From NCBI GenBank assembly GCA_049698775.1, contig JBAVYM010000044.1, positions 1-59,620 of the forward strand: 59,620 nt of DNA. Reading direction: 5' to 3'. The DNA comes from REEB76 sp049698775 (GTDB lineage: Bacteria > Pseudomonadota > Gammaproteobacteria > Natronospirales > REEB76). Each line of letters opens with the position of its first letter. Positions within the stretch are counted from its first letter, which is position 1. The notes below the pieces were generated by a model. That model worked only from the letters and a program-made list of their open reading frames with translations. It was not told the origin of the DNA and did not search any database. This document shows positions 1 to 7,822 of the stretch, in pieces. The position numbers were made by a program, and so were the translations under genes.

Positions 1-176
1 GCGAGCTTGGGCACGCGGTAGGTCGGATAGACGTTGGTGTAATCGGCAATGCCGTGACAGCCGAGACAGGTCTGGGATTCGACCTTGCCCTTGGCCATGT
101 CACCGGCTGCGTGCGCGGCCACGCTCAATGTGAGCGCGGCACAGGTAAACACGATGGCAACAATGCGGCTCCGCAT
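1..176 (-). CDS. c-type cytochrome, N-terminal part (cut by window edge)
   Basis: The reading frame starts at the ATG at 176 and runs off the left edge after 58 codons. The first 23 or so residues (MRSRIVAIVFTCAALTL then SVAAHA) form a Sec signal peptide. A haem-attachment motif CLGCH follows at about residues 37-41, so a covalently bound haem in the periplasm is expected. An AGGAGA ribosome site lies just upstream on the minus strand. The small spacing between signal peptide and haem motif fits class I cytochromes of the c4/c553 type, but the axial methionine and the C-terminus are outside the window, so the subfamily and electron partner stay open. Confidence 0.8.
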   Translation of the reverse strand, partial: MRSRIVAIVFTCAALTLSVAAHAAGDMAKGKVESQTCLGCHGIADYTNVYPTYRVPKL

Positions 177-417
177 TGGGGTCTCCTATGTGAATCGTCA
201 GGGTTGAAAACGGTACCGGAAGCGCAACATCAGATTACCAGAATGACACCGGGATTGCCGCTCGTGCGCCATCGTTGATGGATGACAGCTTGCCGCGCAT
301 GACGCCAGCGGCAGCTTGGCGCATACTTACCACGTCATATTTCCAGTGTCGGCACGGTCTTAAACTGCACCTGTAACGTCAACCCGAATCTTTATCCCCA
401 TCAATCAGGAGTAGTTC

Positions 418-894
418 ATGTCCCAGGGCTATTTCGATAACCGTCTGATCGGTTGGCCCATGGCGCTGCTGCGTATTGCTCTTGGCATTCTCTGGCTCAT
501 CGCCGTCAGCGGCAAGCTCGCTCATCTTTCCCAATGGCCAGCCGGGTTGCACGGCATTCTGGAAGGCTCTATGAAGGCCACATTCGGGTTCTATCACGGC
601 TTCCTCGGTTTTGCCGCGGACCATTACATGATCTTTGCCTGGCTGGTGCCCATCGGTGAATTGTGCGTGGGCGTCGCGCTGGTACTGGGAGTCCTGACGC
701 GCTTCGCTGCAGCGGTGGGACTGTTCATGGTGCTCAATTTCTGGTTCATGAAAGGCGCCACGTTCTGGGATCCCACCAACCACGACAGCCTGTTCATCAT
801 GATTCTGTTCGCATTGATGTGCACTGGCGCCGGCCGGGTGCTGGGCATTGATTATTTCCTCGCCAAGAAACATCCGCATAGCGTGCTGTGGTGA
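418..894 (+). CDS. DoxX-family membrane protein
   Basis: A 158-residue integral membrane protein with four hydrophobic segments (about residues 13-33, 66-86, 88-108 and 122-142). The pattern of an early RIALGILWLIAVSGKLAH segment and a later LVPIGELCVGVALVLG segment is that of the DoxX/DoxD family, whose members include the small subunit of thiosulfate:quinone oxidoreductase and many proteins of unknown role. AGGAG lies 7 nt before the ATG. It is followed after 5 nt by msrB, suggesting cotranscription in a small redox-related operon. The exact substrate cannot be read from the sequence. Confidence 0.75.
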   Translation: MSQGYFDNRLIGWPMALLRIALGILWLIAVSGKLAHLSQWPAGLHGILEGSMKATFGFYHGFLGFAADHYMIFAWLVPIGELCVGVALVLGVLTRFAAAVGLFMVLNFWFMKGATFWDPTNHDSLFIMILFALMCTGAGRVLGIDYFLAKKHPHSVLW

Positions 895-899
895 AGCCA

Positions 900-1310
900 A
901 TGGGAAAAATCAGCAAACCCGAAGCCATATGGCGCGCCGAACTCACGCCCGAGCAGTACGCGGTAACGCGCCAGAAAGCCACGGAGCGGCCCGGCACCGG
1001 CGAATATCTGCATAACCATGCCGCCGGTGTGTATTGCTGCGTGTGCTGCGGCAATCCGGTGTTCACTTCGGATGCCAAGTTTGAATCCCATTGCGGATGG
1101 CCGAGCTTCGCCGCCCCGGCCGGCGGCGCGAGTCTGGACGAACACACAGATACAAGCCACGGCATGCGGCGCGTGGAAGTGGTGTGCGCAAAATGTGATG
1201 CGCACTTGGGGCATGTGTTCAATGACGGGCCGCCGCCCGCGGGCCTACGCTACTGCATCAATTCCCTGGCGCTGAAATTCGATCCCGCGGAAGCCGGGAA
1301 AACCGAATGA
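900..1310 (+). CDS. msrB: peptide-methionine (R)-S-oxide reductase MsrB
   Basis: Reduces the R-epimer of methionine sulfoxide in proteins. Family motifs are all present: two CxxC zinc pairs (within YCCVCCGNP and VVCAKCDAHLG), SHCGWPSF, GHVFNDGP and the catalytic cysteine in RYCINS. The length of 136 residues is normal for a stand-alone MsrB. An in-frame GTG at 888 would overlap the doxX stop; the ATG at 900 is preferred because GGTGA lies at the right distance before it. There is no signal peptide, so it is cytosolic. The stop overlaps the alaX start (ATGA), so the two genes are translationally coupled. Confidence 0.93.
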   Translation: MGKISKPEAIWRAELTPEQYAVTRQKATERPGTGEYLHNHAAGVYCCVCCGNPVFTSDAKFESHCGWPSFAAPAGGASLDEHTDTSHGMRRVEVVCAKCDAHLGHVFNDGPPPAGLRYCINSLALKFDPAEAGKTE

Positions 1311-2053
1311 CCGAGGAACTGTTCCGTTCCGATGCCTACGCGCGTACCTGCGAAGCGGAAGTCATCGCCGTGGACGAGCGCGGCATTCAATTGGACCGAA
1401 CCGTGTTCTATCCGGAAGGCGGCGGTCAGCCGGGCGACACAGGCATGCTGCGATTTGCCGATGGCCGTGAATTGCGCATCGCCAATACCCACAAAGGTGC
1501 GCTACCCGGCGAAATCCTGCACGTGCCGGTGGAAAGCGTTGATTGGCTCAAACCGGGCATGCACGTTACCGCGGAAATTGACTGGGCGCGCCGTCATCGT
1601 TTGATGCGCATGCACACCTGTTTGCATCTGTTATCCGCTATCATCGTCGCGCCCGTCACTGGCGGCCAGGTGGGCGACGGTTACGGCCGGCTGGATTTCG
1701 ATCTGCCGGAAACGCCAGACAAGAATGAGGTGAACGAAAAACTGCGGGAGCTGATTGCGCGCGATGCGCCGGTGTCGTTCCGCTGGATCACGGACGCGGA
1801 ACTGGACGCGCATCCGGAACTGGTGAAAACCATGTCGGTGCAGCCGCCGCACGGCGTAGGCAGGATCCGCCTGGTGAACGTGGAGGGCATTGATCTGCAA
1901 CCCTGCGGCGGCACCCATGTGGCACACATCGGCGAAATCGGCGAGGTCAGCATCGCCAAGATCGAAAAGAAAGGCCATCAGAACCGGCGCGTACGGCTTG
2001 AATTCCCTGCGGCCGCGCCCCATGCAGCTAAGGAAGTTCAGCGCAGAATATGA
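1307..2053 (+). CDS. alanyl-tRNA editing protein AlaX
   Basis: A free-standing trans-editing domain that hydrolyses mischarged Ser- or Gly-tRNA(Ala), homologous to the editing domain of AlaRS. Zinc ligands are visible: HTCLH at residues 103-107 and CGGTH at about 200-204. The N-terminal part contains FYPEGGGQPGDTG, the conserved glycine-rich loop of the AlaX/ThrRS second additional domain. At 248 residues it belongs to the medium-length AlaX class. It overlaps msrB by 4 nt. The stop codon directly abuts a REP-like palindrome. Confidence 0.9.
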   Translation: MTEELFRSDAYARTCEAEVIAVDERGIQLDRTVFYPEGGGQPGDTGMLRFADGRELRIANTHKGALPGEILHVPVESVDWLKPGMHVTAEIDWARRHRLMRMHTCLHLLSAIIVAPVTGGQVGDGYGRLDFDLPETPDKNEVNEKLRELIARDAPVSFRWITDAELDAHPELVKTMSVQPPHGVGRIRLVNVEGIDLQPCGGTHVAHIGEIGEVSIAKIEKKGHQNRRVRLEFPAAAPHAAKEVQRRI

Positions 2054-2117
2054 TTGTGGGAGCGGCGATATTCGCCGCGATGATTTTGGATCGCGGTCGG
2101 TACGACCGCTCCCACAA
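2054..2117. repeat. REP-like palindromic pair (GGGAGCGG type)
   Basis: Two REP-like units face each other. The left unit begins TTGTGGGAGCGGCGATA and contains TTCGCCGCGAT; the right unit is its inverted counterpart ending ACCGCTCCCACAA. The whole can fold into one long hairpin. A near-identical pair occurs at 55723-55783. This fits the REP doublets known from pseudomonads and xanthomonads. It begins immediately after the alaX stop codon, so it may also stabilise or end that transcript. Confidence 0.85.
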
Positions 2118-2166
2118 GATATTATGGCGCCGGATATTGCAAGATATTTTTCAGGAGCACAGTCGC

Positions 2167-2499
2167 ATGAACACAGCGGAAAAAGGCCACGGCATCACCA
2201 TCGTGGCGTATGTATTGCATCTTCTCGGCGCCATCACCGGCATCCTGAGCATCGTGGCGCTCATCATCAATTACGTGAAGCGCGGTGACAACGGCGCGGT
2301 CATGGACAGCCACCACTCCTGGATGATCCGCAGCTTCTGGTGGGCCATCCTGTGGTGCATCCTCATCGCCGCGAGCTATTTCTTGCTGGTGGGTTTCATC
2401 ATCGGCGGCATCGCCTTCCTGATCGTATGGGTCTGGTACATCTACCGTCATGTGCGCGGATTGATAGATCTGGCTGAAGACAAACCAATGCCGGCGTGA
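2167..2499 (+). CDS. small membrane protein, DUF4870-like
   Basis: A 110-residue protein with three hydrophobic stretches at about residues 14-36, 58-78 and 80-100. The sequence HSWMIRSFWW followed by a membrane span and a YIYRHVRGLIDLAEDKPMP tail resembles small inner-membrane proteins annotated as DUF4870 or 'transmembrane protein' in pseudomonads. The ATG at 2167 is chosen because AGGAG lies about 10 nt upstream; longer in-frame extension would run through the REP hairpin. Function is unknown. Confidence 0.7.
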   Translation: MNTAEKGHGITIVAYVLHLLGAITGILSIVALIINYVKRGDNGAVMDSHHSWMIRSFWWAILWCILIAASYFLLVGFIIGGIAFLIVWVWYIYRHVRGLIDLAEDKPMPA

Positions 2500-2509
2500 C
2501 GCAAGAAAT

Positions 2510-2536
2510 TATATTAAGTCAGGATTTGACTCCTAT
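2510..2536 (-). repeat. left copy of 27-nt inverted repeat bounding accessory cassette
   Basis: Read on the minus strand this begins ATAGGAGTCAAATCC and ends TGACTTAATATA. The partner at 4807-4833 on the plus strand differs at two positions (A/G at 6, C/T at 15). The TTAATATA end of each copy points outward, so the pair behaves like terminal inverted repeats around a 2.3-kb cassette. Confidence 0.75.
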
Positions 2537-3058
2537 TGCTTCGCCCTCCATACCCTTCTTCCAGAGTTCTTCGACCATCACAGGAACGGACGGACCAAGC
2601 CGCTTGTCCCGTTGTTGCAGATACTGCTCGACGTTGTCACCCCACTTTCCACCCTGCCGGTTAAGGGACGGTTCCGCGACATGGATGAGTATGGCCTCAA
2701 GGTGATTCAGGGCATGCTCGTGCGTAGAAGAAGCGCCCGCCTTCTCCGCTTTTAGTTTGCCCGTACCTAGAACATCCCGAGTCCCAAACCAAGAGAACAT
2801 GTTCCAGCGACCCGCAAGATCCTTCTTGCGATGTTGATTAAGGCGAACCATGAGCTTCTGCTTCTTGCCACCGGTTTGCCCGACATAGATAAGATCGTAG
2901 TCCGCGTAGAGCGCATAGATACCGGCCTGCTCGCGGAAGTCGACCACGCCGAATCCCTTCTCGGAGGCTGGAACACCGAGCAAGCTTCCAAGATTCCTCG
3001 GTCGTCCCCAGAACACGTTGTCGACCCGCCAGAACAGCCCATAGGTGCAAATCAGCAT
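2519..3058 (-). CDS. GIY-YIG domain protein (putative nuclease)
   Basis: A 179-residue protein. The core contains AGIYALYADYDLIYVGQTG, where GIY and the YVG version of YIG are spaced as in the GIY-YIG fold. A following VRLNQHRKKDLAGRW supplies the conserved Arg and His region, and HLEAILIHVAEPSLNRQGG supplies the metal-binding Glu and the Asn region. No extra DNA-binding domain is recognisable. GAGGA lies 7 nt before the ATG. The last codons (GVKS and the stop) lie inside the 27-nt terminal repeat, so the C-terminus is set by the repeat junction. Gene neighbours are accessory, and a role in mobile DNA or defence is only inferred. Confidence 0.75.
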   Translation of the reverse strand: MLICTYGLFWRVDNVFWGRPRNLGSLLGVPASEKGFGVVDFREQAGIYALYADYDLIYVGQTGGKKQKLMVRLNQHRKKDLAGRWNMFSWFGTRDVLGTGKLKAEKAGASSTHEHALNHLEAILIHVAEPSLNRQGGKWGDNVEQYLQQRDKRLGPSVPVMVEELWKKGMEGEAIGVKS

Positions 3059-3128
3059 GCACGTTCCTCGTGAGGGCTAACTACCGTGATGAGGGACGCG
3101 CGCCCCCTCGACCGCGTAGTTAGGCTCA

Positions 3129-3500
3129 CTACTTAGGTCCTTCGAGATCAGCGATTGCCAAGTTAATCTCCTCAATGAGACGTTTGCTGTTCTGATCGCT
3201 CGACCAGGAAGCCTTAAGACCTTGAAGAATGCGTGCTGAAACTTGACGATACCTTTTGAAATGGCGAAGTTCGAAAACAATTGCGACTTGGCGGTCGAGG
3301 AACATCCGTGGGTCCTTTTCGGGTTGCACTAATTCTCTTATTAGACGATGGTAGATCTCAAACTCCCGGTTGCGAAACTCCCTGCGTCGAACATCAAAGA
3401 ACTGCCAGACGGACCAAATGAAAGCGACAGCAGCGCCAACAATGCCTAGCGCAGCAGCATGGCTGGCAAGTAAGGACAGGACTTCAGTGAGCCAATTCAT
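3129..3500 (-). CDS. hypothetical protein with N-terminal membrane anchor
   Basis: About 123 residues from the ATG at 3500; a TTG three codons upstream is possible but less likely. One hydrophobic segment (AAALGIVGAAVAFIWSVWQF) lies near residues 15-35, followed by a charged, mostly helical cytoplasmic part rich in Arg and Glu. I recognise no domain. It sits between the GIY-YIG gene and a lipoprotein gene inside the repeat-bounded cassette. Base composition is visibly lower in GC than in the surrounding core genes, consistent with acquisition. Confidence 0.6.
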   Translation of the reverse strand: MNWLTEVLSLLASHAAALGIVGAAVAFIWSVWQFFDVRRREFRNREFEIYHRLIRELVQPEKDPRMFLDRQVAIVFELRHFKRYRQVSARILQGLKASWSSDQNSKRLIEEINLAIADLEGPK

Positions 3501-3583
3501 GTGAGCCAAACTACTACATATAGACCGTCGGAGTTTAGGTAGGGCGAGCTCAGTTCTTATGGCATATCATGCCCATCTTTGGC

Positions 3584-4486
3584 CTACTTGATATCCAATT
3601 TGTCTGTGTCCAAGCCGCTAACATCAAAATCAACCTCTTGATACTTGCCTCCCATAGGAATATTAAACGCTATATGATTGGCTTTTTCTATTTGATGTAA
3701 AAAATCGATTGGATTCTTAATGAATAATGCTCCGGGAGCACTAGCACCCGGCAGATATGCATCGAGTGTTCGTACACTACCATTGTCAACTCGCACTTGA
3801 ATCTGCATCGGGCAATCACTGGGACAACTAACTGTGCTTGGGTCAAACAAAATTGTTATCATTCCATCTTTATCAATTGCAGCATCAGCGACAGCAAGCG
3901 AATTAGCGGCGGCATTGGCCTTATCATCAGCAGCGAATCTAGCAGTATCAGCGGTATCCCGACGAGCCTCTGTACGAGAAACACCAGCGTCGCTAACGTC
4001 CACCTTGGCACATGCATTAGTTACAGCAATACCAAAACGAGCCGCCAGTGAGCATCCAAGAGCAGCATCCGCAGCAGCATAAGCAGCCTTATCGTCTTTC
4101 TCAGCAACCTTCAAAGCAGCGTCAGCAGTATTTACAGCAATGCGAGCCTCTACCGCAGTGTGCACATCGGCAGCATCTATAGTGCTATTACTAAGCACTA
4201 ACTTGATGTCATGCTTACTACCATTGGAATCTACTAATTGGTCATTCGTACTTATGGTGGAAGCTGTAAGCACAGGTGGATTGAAGGAATTACCCGGTAT
4301 AGTTTTATAAGTCCAGTTTGAAGATGGCGCTGACGCTTGTGCATCAGTTGATAGCGTATCAGATGATTGCACATTGGATGATTGCTCGTCAGAAGACGCA
4401 GAAGATGAGGGGGTATTCTGTTTAGAACAGCCCAACATACTAAAGCACAGTCCCAGAATTAGAAGCAGTGTAGCAATGGATTTCAT
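3584..4486 (-). CDS. hypothetical lipoprotein, alanine-rich
   Basis: A 300-residue protein with a type II signal peptide: MKSIATLLLILGLCFSM then LGCS, where Cys20 is the lipidation site. A Ser/Thr/Gln-rich linker follows (about residues 21-60). The middle third (about 110-215) is an alanine-, aspartate- and lysine-rich helical stretch with repeated A-D-A-A motifs, likely an extended coiled coil. The C-terminal part returns to mixed sequence with CPSDCPMQIQV, a possible disulfide pair. GAGAGGA precedes the ATG. No known family is recognised. GC is lower than in the core genes. Confidence 0.7.
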   Translation of the reverse strand: MKSIATLLLILGLCFSMLGCSKQNTPSSSASSDEQSSNVQSSDTLSTDAQASAPSSNWTYKTIPGNSFNPPVLTASTISTNDQLVDSNGSKHDIKLVLSNSTIDAADVHTAVEARIAVNTADAALKVAEKDDKAAYAAADAALGCSLAARFGIAVTNACAKVDVSDAGVSRTEARRDTADTARFAADDKANAAANSLAVADAAIDKDGMITILFDPSTVSCPSDCPMQIQVRVDNGSVRTLDAYLPGASAPGALFIKNPIDFLHQIEKANHIAFNIPMGGKYQEVDFDVSGLDTDKLDIK

Positions 4487-4645
4487 AAAGGTATCCTCTC
4501 GGTACGTACGTATGTGTGCGCCTTGACCGTCTCATGACTCTACTTCCACACTCTCAAGGTAGAGCCGCCAATAGATCTATGCCATCGTTTTTTTTGAGTC
4601 CAATTCAAGGCAGAGCTATGGTCAAATCTGGTGTATGAGGATTCG

Positions 4646-4810
4646 TCAAGCGGCGTTCCTGCTATCGTTTAGATTGTTCTCTGTCGCTTCGATTCCATCT
4701 GTGAACGTCACTCCGGTAATCACTTTCGCCAGGTAGTGGAAACCACGGATTCGGCGCCAGTGTTTCTCAGCACTTTGTCCGAGCTTGAACATCATGGCGA
4801 GAAGACATAG
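4646..4810 (-). pseudogene. IS256-family transposase, C-terminal remnant
   Basis: Read from about 4810 to the stop at 4646 the frame encodes FKLGQSAEKHWRRIRGFHY followed by LAKVITGVTFTDGIEA and ends SRNAA. The WRR-(I/L)-RG ... KVI-GV-F-DG series is the typical C-terminal end of IS256/mutator-type transposases. Only about 55 codons survive; nothing upstream encodes the DDE catalytic part, and the homology stops at the 27-nt repeat at 4807-4833. It marks an earlier insertion-sequence event at the cassette edge. Confidence 0.65.
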
Positions 4811-4833
4811 GGGTCAAATCTTGACTTAATATA
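4807..4833 (+). repeat. right copy of 27-nt inverted repeat bounding accessory cassette
   Basis: Begins ATAGGGGTCAAATCT and ends TGACTTAATATA, 25 of 27 bases identical to the minus strand of 2510-2536. It abuts the IS256-type remnant on its inner side and lies about 40 nt from the rocD stop on its outer side. Confidence 0.75.
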
Positions 4834-4875
4834 TTTTTCTGTATCAAGCCTCTACATCAGGCAATGCGGCAAAGA

Positions 4876-6093
4876 TCAGCCGGTCGCGCGCACTTTGCTC
4901 ATTTCCTTGAGCACCAGATCAATGCGCTCCACCGCCCAGTCAATCTGTTCGCGGGTGATGACTAGCGGCGGCGCGAGGCGCACCACGGTTTCGTGGGTTT
5001 CCTTGCTCAAGATGCCGTGCGCCATGAGATGTTCGCACACGGCACGTGCGCTCGCTTTGCGCGGATCGAATTCGATGCCGATGAACAAGCCCTTGCCGCG
5101 TAGCTCCTTGATGAGCGAGCTGCGGAGTGCGTGAAGTTTTTCCAGCAGATAAGCACCCATCTCGGCGGAATGCTCCGAGAGCTTTTCTTCCATCAGCACA
5201 TTCAGCGCTTCCAGGCCCACGGCCGCGGCCAGCGGATTGCCGCCGAAAGTGCTGCCGTGATCGCCGGGCATGAACACATCCATCACCTCGCGGCGCGCCA
5301 GGAACATGGATACGGGTAGCAGTCCGCCGCCCAGCGCTTTGCCGAGAATCAAGCCGTCGGGTTTGACGTTCTCGTGCTGGCAGGCGAGCAACTTGCCGGT
5401 GCGGCCGAGGCCGGTCTGGATTTCATCACAGATCAGCAGCACGTTGTGCTGCTTGCAAAGCGTCGCGCACTTGGCGAGATAACCTTTTGGCGGCACGCGA
5501 ATGCCGGCCTCACCTTGAATCGGTTCAACCAGAAACGCGGCGGTGTTCGACGTGACGGCTTTTTCGAGCGCGGCTGCGTCGCCGAAGGGAATTACTTTGA
5601 ATCCCGCGGGGAACGGACCAAAGCTGTCCTTGTATTGTTCTTCGCTGGACATGCCGACAATGGCGATGGTGCGGCCGTGGAAGTTGCCCTCGCAGGCGAT
5701 GATCTCGGCTTTGCCCTCGGGAATGCCTTTGACCTTGTATCCCCACTTGCGCGCGGCCTTGAGCGCGGTTTCCACGCCCTCAGCGCCGGTGTTCATGGGC
5801 AGTGCCACGTCCATGCCGGTGAGTTCGCACACACGCTTCAGGCATGGGCCAAGCTTGTCGGTGTAAAAGGCACGCGAGCAGACGGCGAGCTGGTCGGCTT
5901 GCGCCTTGAGCGCTTTGACGAGGCGTGGATGCGAATGGCCGTGGCTCACGGCGGAATAGGCGCTCATCATGTCCAGATATTTGTTGCCCGCATCGTCCCA
6001 CACGTACACGCCTTCGCCGCGGGTGAGCACCACCGGCAGCGGATGATAGTTGTGGGCGCAATAGCGATTTTCGAGTTCAATGGTCTTGTTCAT
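4876..6093 (-). CDS. rocD: ornithine--oxo-acid aminotransferase RocD
   Basis: A PLP-dependent class III aminotransferase of 405 residues converting ornithine and 2-oxoglutarate to glutamate-5-semialdehyde and glutamate. The N-terminus (NRYCAHNYHPLPVVL) and AYSAVSHGHSHPRL are typical of ornithine aminotransferase rather than acetylornithine or GABA enzymes. The PLP motif LICDEIQTGLGRTGK and the Schiff-base lysine in LILGKALGGG (about K252) are present, as is HGSTFGGNPLA. No signal peptide. It stands alone on the minus strand, with a short interspersed repeat upstream. Together with proC downstream in the window it gives an ornithine-to-proline route. Confidence 0.93.
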   Translation of the reverse strand: MNKTIELENRYCAHNYHPLPVVLTRGEGVYVWDDAGNKYLDMMSAYSAVSHGHSHPRLVKALKAQADQLAVCSRAFYTDKLGPCLKRVCELTGMDVALPMNTGAEGVETALKAARKWGYKVKGIPEGKAEIIACEGNFHGRTIAIVGMSSEEQYKDSFGPFPAGFKVIPFGDAAALEKAVTSNTAAFLVEPIQGEAGIRVPPKGYLAKCATLCKQHNVLLICDEIQTGLGRTGKLLACQHENVKPDGLILGKALGGGLLPVSMFLARREVMDVFMPGDHGSTFGGNPLAAAVGLEALNVLMEEKLSEHSAEMGAYLLEKLHALRSSLIKELRGKGLFIGIEFDPRKASARAVCEHLMAHGILSKETHETVVRLAPPLVITREQIDWAVERIDLVLKEMSKVRATG

Positions 6094-6234
6094 GTTGACA
6101 TCTCTGTGTGCGGGCCGCGCCTTATCCGTGTGGCGCGGCGGTGAAGACGGATATCATAGCAAAAGCCTCTTGCTCACCCCAAAACGAGCCAGTAGCGCCA
6201 ACAAATGAAGGAAGTTTTGATTTATGACCTGATT

Positions 6235-6302
6235 GTCATTCCCGCGAAGGCGGGAATCCAGGGAAATCAAATGCCTGGACACCCGCTTTCGCGGGTGTGA
6301 CG
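6235..6302. repeat. interspersed palindromic repeat (TCATTCCCGCG type)
   Basis: A hairpin unit beginning GTCATTCCCGCGAAGGCGGG and containing AATCCAGG, followed by an inverted partner that runs CCTGGACACCCGC and ends GCGGGTGTGAC. A related pair is present at 49201-49265. It lies in the intergenic gap between the divergent rocD and hydrolase genes and may influence neither; such units are scattered in many proteobacterial genomes. Confidence 0.75.
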
Positions 6303-6347
6303 AATAAATCAGACATTTCTGAATACATTACTGAATCGAGGAGTTGC

Positions 6348-6983
6348 ATGGGCGCGAGTGAACAGGTGATTTTCCGAGGTCCGGCCGGGCAATTGGAAGG
6401 ATTGTTGGATAAACCGGTGGACGAGCCGCGCGCGCTGGCGGTGGTGTGTCACCCACATCCGCTGCAACAGGGCGCGATGACCAACAAGGTCACCTACATT
6501 CTGGCGCGTGCCTTCAATGATTTGGGTGCGGTGAGTTTGCGCTTCAATTTCCGCGGTGTCGGGAAAAGTGCCAGCAGTTTTGACAATGGCACCGGCGAAA
6601 CCGCCGATGCGCTGACGGCGATGGATTGGCTGAGCGGACAGCATCCGGGTCTGCCGCTGTGGCTCGGCGGTTTTTCCTTCGGTGCCTACGTGGCGTTGCG
6701 CGCCCAGAGCGAACGACCGGTGCAACGTCTGGTGACGGTGGCGCCGGCGGTGGAACGTTTCGATACCGCCGCCGTCAAATTACCGGTATGTCCCTGGTTG
6801 TTGATCCAGGGCGATGCCGATGAGGTGGTGTCGCCTCAAGCCGTGTTCGACTGGGTAGCCGGGCTCCCCCGGAAACCGGCATTGGCGGTGCTGAAAGGCG
6901 CCGGCCATTTTTTTCACGGCCGCCTGAATGAATTGCGACAAGCGGTAGTGGGTTATTTCTCCAGCGGTCCCGAGAATTCCTGA
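6348..6983 (+). CDS. alpha/beta hydrolase
   Basis: A 211-residue cytosolic serine hydrolase. The nucleophile elbow is GFSFGAY (Ser about 110), with an acid in QGDADEVV and a histidine in KGAGHFFHG. The early motifs VVCHPHPLQQGAMTNK and LRFNFRGVGKS are those of the YsgA/COG2945 group of small alpha/beta hydrolases, whose natural substrates are unknown. The ATG at 6348 is chosen because GAGGAG lies 5-10 nt upstream; an upstream in-frame start would begin inside the interspersed repeat. Monocistronic. Confidence 0.85.
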   Translation: MGASEQVIFRGPAGQLEGLLDKPVDEPRALAVVCHPHPLQQGAMTNKVTYILARAFNDLGAVSLRFNFRGVGKSASSFDNGTGETADALTAMDWLSGQHPGLPLWLGGFSFGAYVALRAQSERPVQRLVTVAPAVERFDTAAVKLPVCPWLLIQGDADEVVSPQAVFDWVAGLPRKPALAVLKGAGHFFHGRLNELRQAVVGYFSSGPENS

Positions 6984-7044
6984 GGGTCTGTTAAGCTTTT
7001 TCCGCCGCTATGGCACAACGAACTGGGTTTCAAGGAGAACCATC

Positions 7045-7761
7045 ATGCGCCGCATCCTGTTGATGTTTATTCTGTTGGGGCTGACCGGCGGCGCCTTCGC
7101 CAGCAACGACATCAACAACCTTCCGGCTTTGACCCAGAGTGAGTTTCACGGTTTGTCCGCGGATCTGGGCGCCATACTCTCGTTCAAACAATTGCAGTCG
7201 GCTGCACCGGAAGGCATGACTGGCTTTGATGTCGGTTTGGATGTCAGTGCCACGAACCTGGCGCATCAATCCGACTGGAACACCGCGACCAGTGGCAGCG
7301 GCGTGACCGCCATTCCCATGGCGCGCATCCGCGTGAGCAAAGGTTTGCCGTTCGGTTTCGATGTGGGCGGTTTCTACAGCGGCGCCACCAATTCCAATAT
7401 CAAGGCCTATGGTGTCGATCTCCGCTATGCGATTCTCGACGGCGGCACTTTCACTCCCGCGCTCGGCCTGCGCGCGGCCTTCAGCCATCTGGGTGGCGTG
7501 AGTCAGCTCGGCTTCAATACCAAAAGCCTGGACCTGACGATTTCCAAAGGCTTCGGACCGCTCACGCCTTACGCAGGCATCGGCCGTGTGTGGATCAACA
7601 GCAACCCGGACGCGTCCACGGGTTTGCAAGACGAGCAGTTCACCGCCGATGAAAGTTTCGTGGGATTGGCCGTGAGCGTAGTGGCAGTAAATTTTGCGCT
7701 GGAACTCAACCGCACCGCCGGCAACAATACCTATAGCGTGAAACTGGGTTTCGGCTTTTGA
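7045..7761 (+). CDS. outer-membrane beta-barrel protein
   Basis: A 238-residue secreted protein. Residues 1-19 (MRRILLMFILLGLTGGAFA) are a signal peptide. The mature part alternates short polar/hydrophobic strands and glycines, with several amphipathic strands and a terminal aromatic residue (KLGFGF), the mark of a BamA-recognised barrel. The length suggests 8-10 strands. AAGGAG precedes the ATG. No ligand or family with known function is recognised. Confidence 0.7.
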   Translation: MRRILLMFILLGLTGGAFASNDINNLPALTQSEFHGLSADLGAILSFKQLQSAAPEGMTGFDVGLDVSATNLAHQSDWNTATSGSGVTAIPMARIRVSKGLPFGFDVGGFYSGATNSNIKAYGVDLRYAILDGGTFTPALGLRAAFSHLGGVSQLGFNTKSLDLTISKGFGPLTPYAGIGRVWINSNPDASTGLQDEQFTADESFVGLAVSVVAVNFALELNRTAGNNTYSVKLGFGF

Positions 7762-7822
7762 ACCCATACAATCGCAACTGGCTCCGTTTGATTTTCATGA
7801 GTACAAAGGGTGTTGAGGAAAC

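Noticed and set aside
5374..6144. 256-codon open frame on the plus strand opposite rocD
   Set aside because: RocD on the minus strand has complete family motifs; the opposite frame has none.
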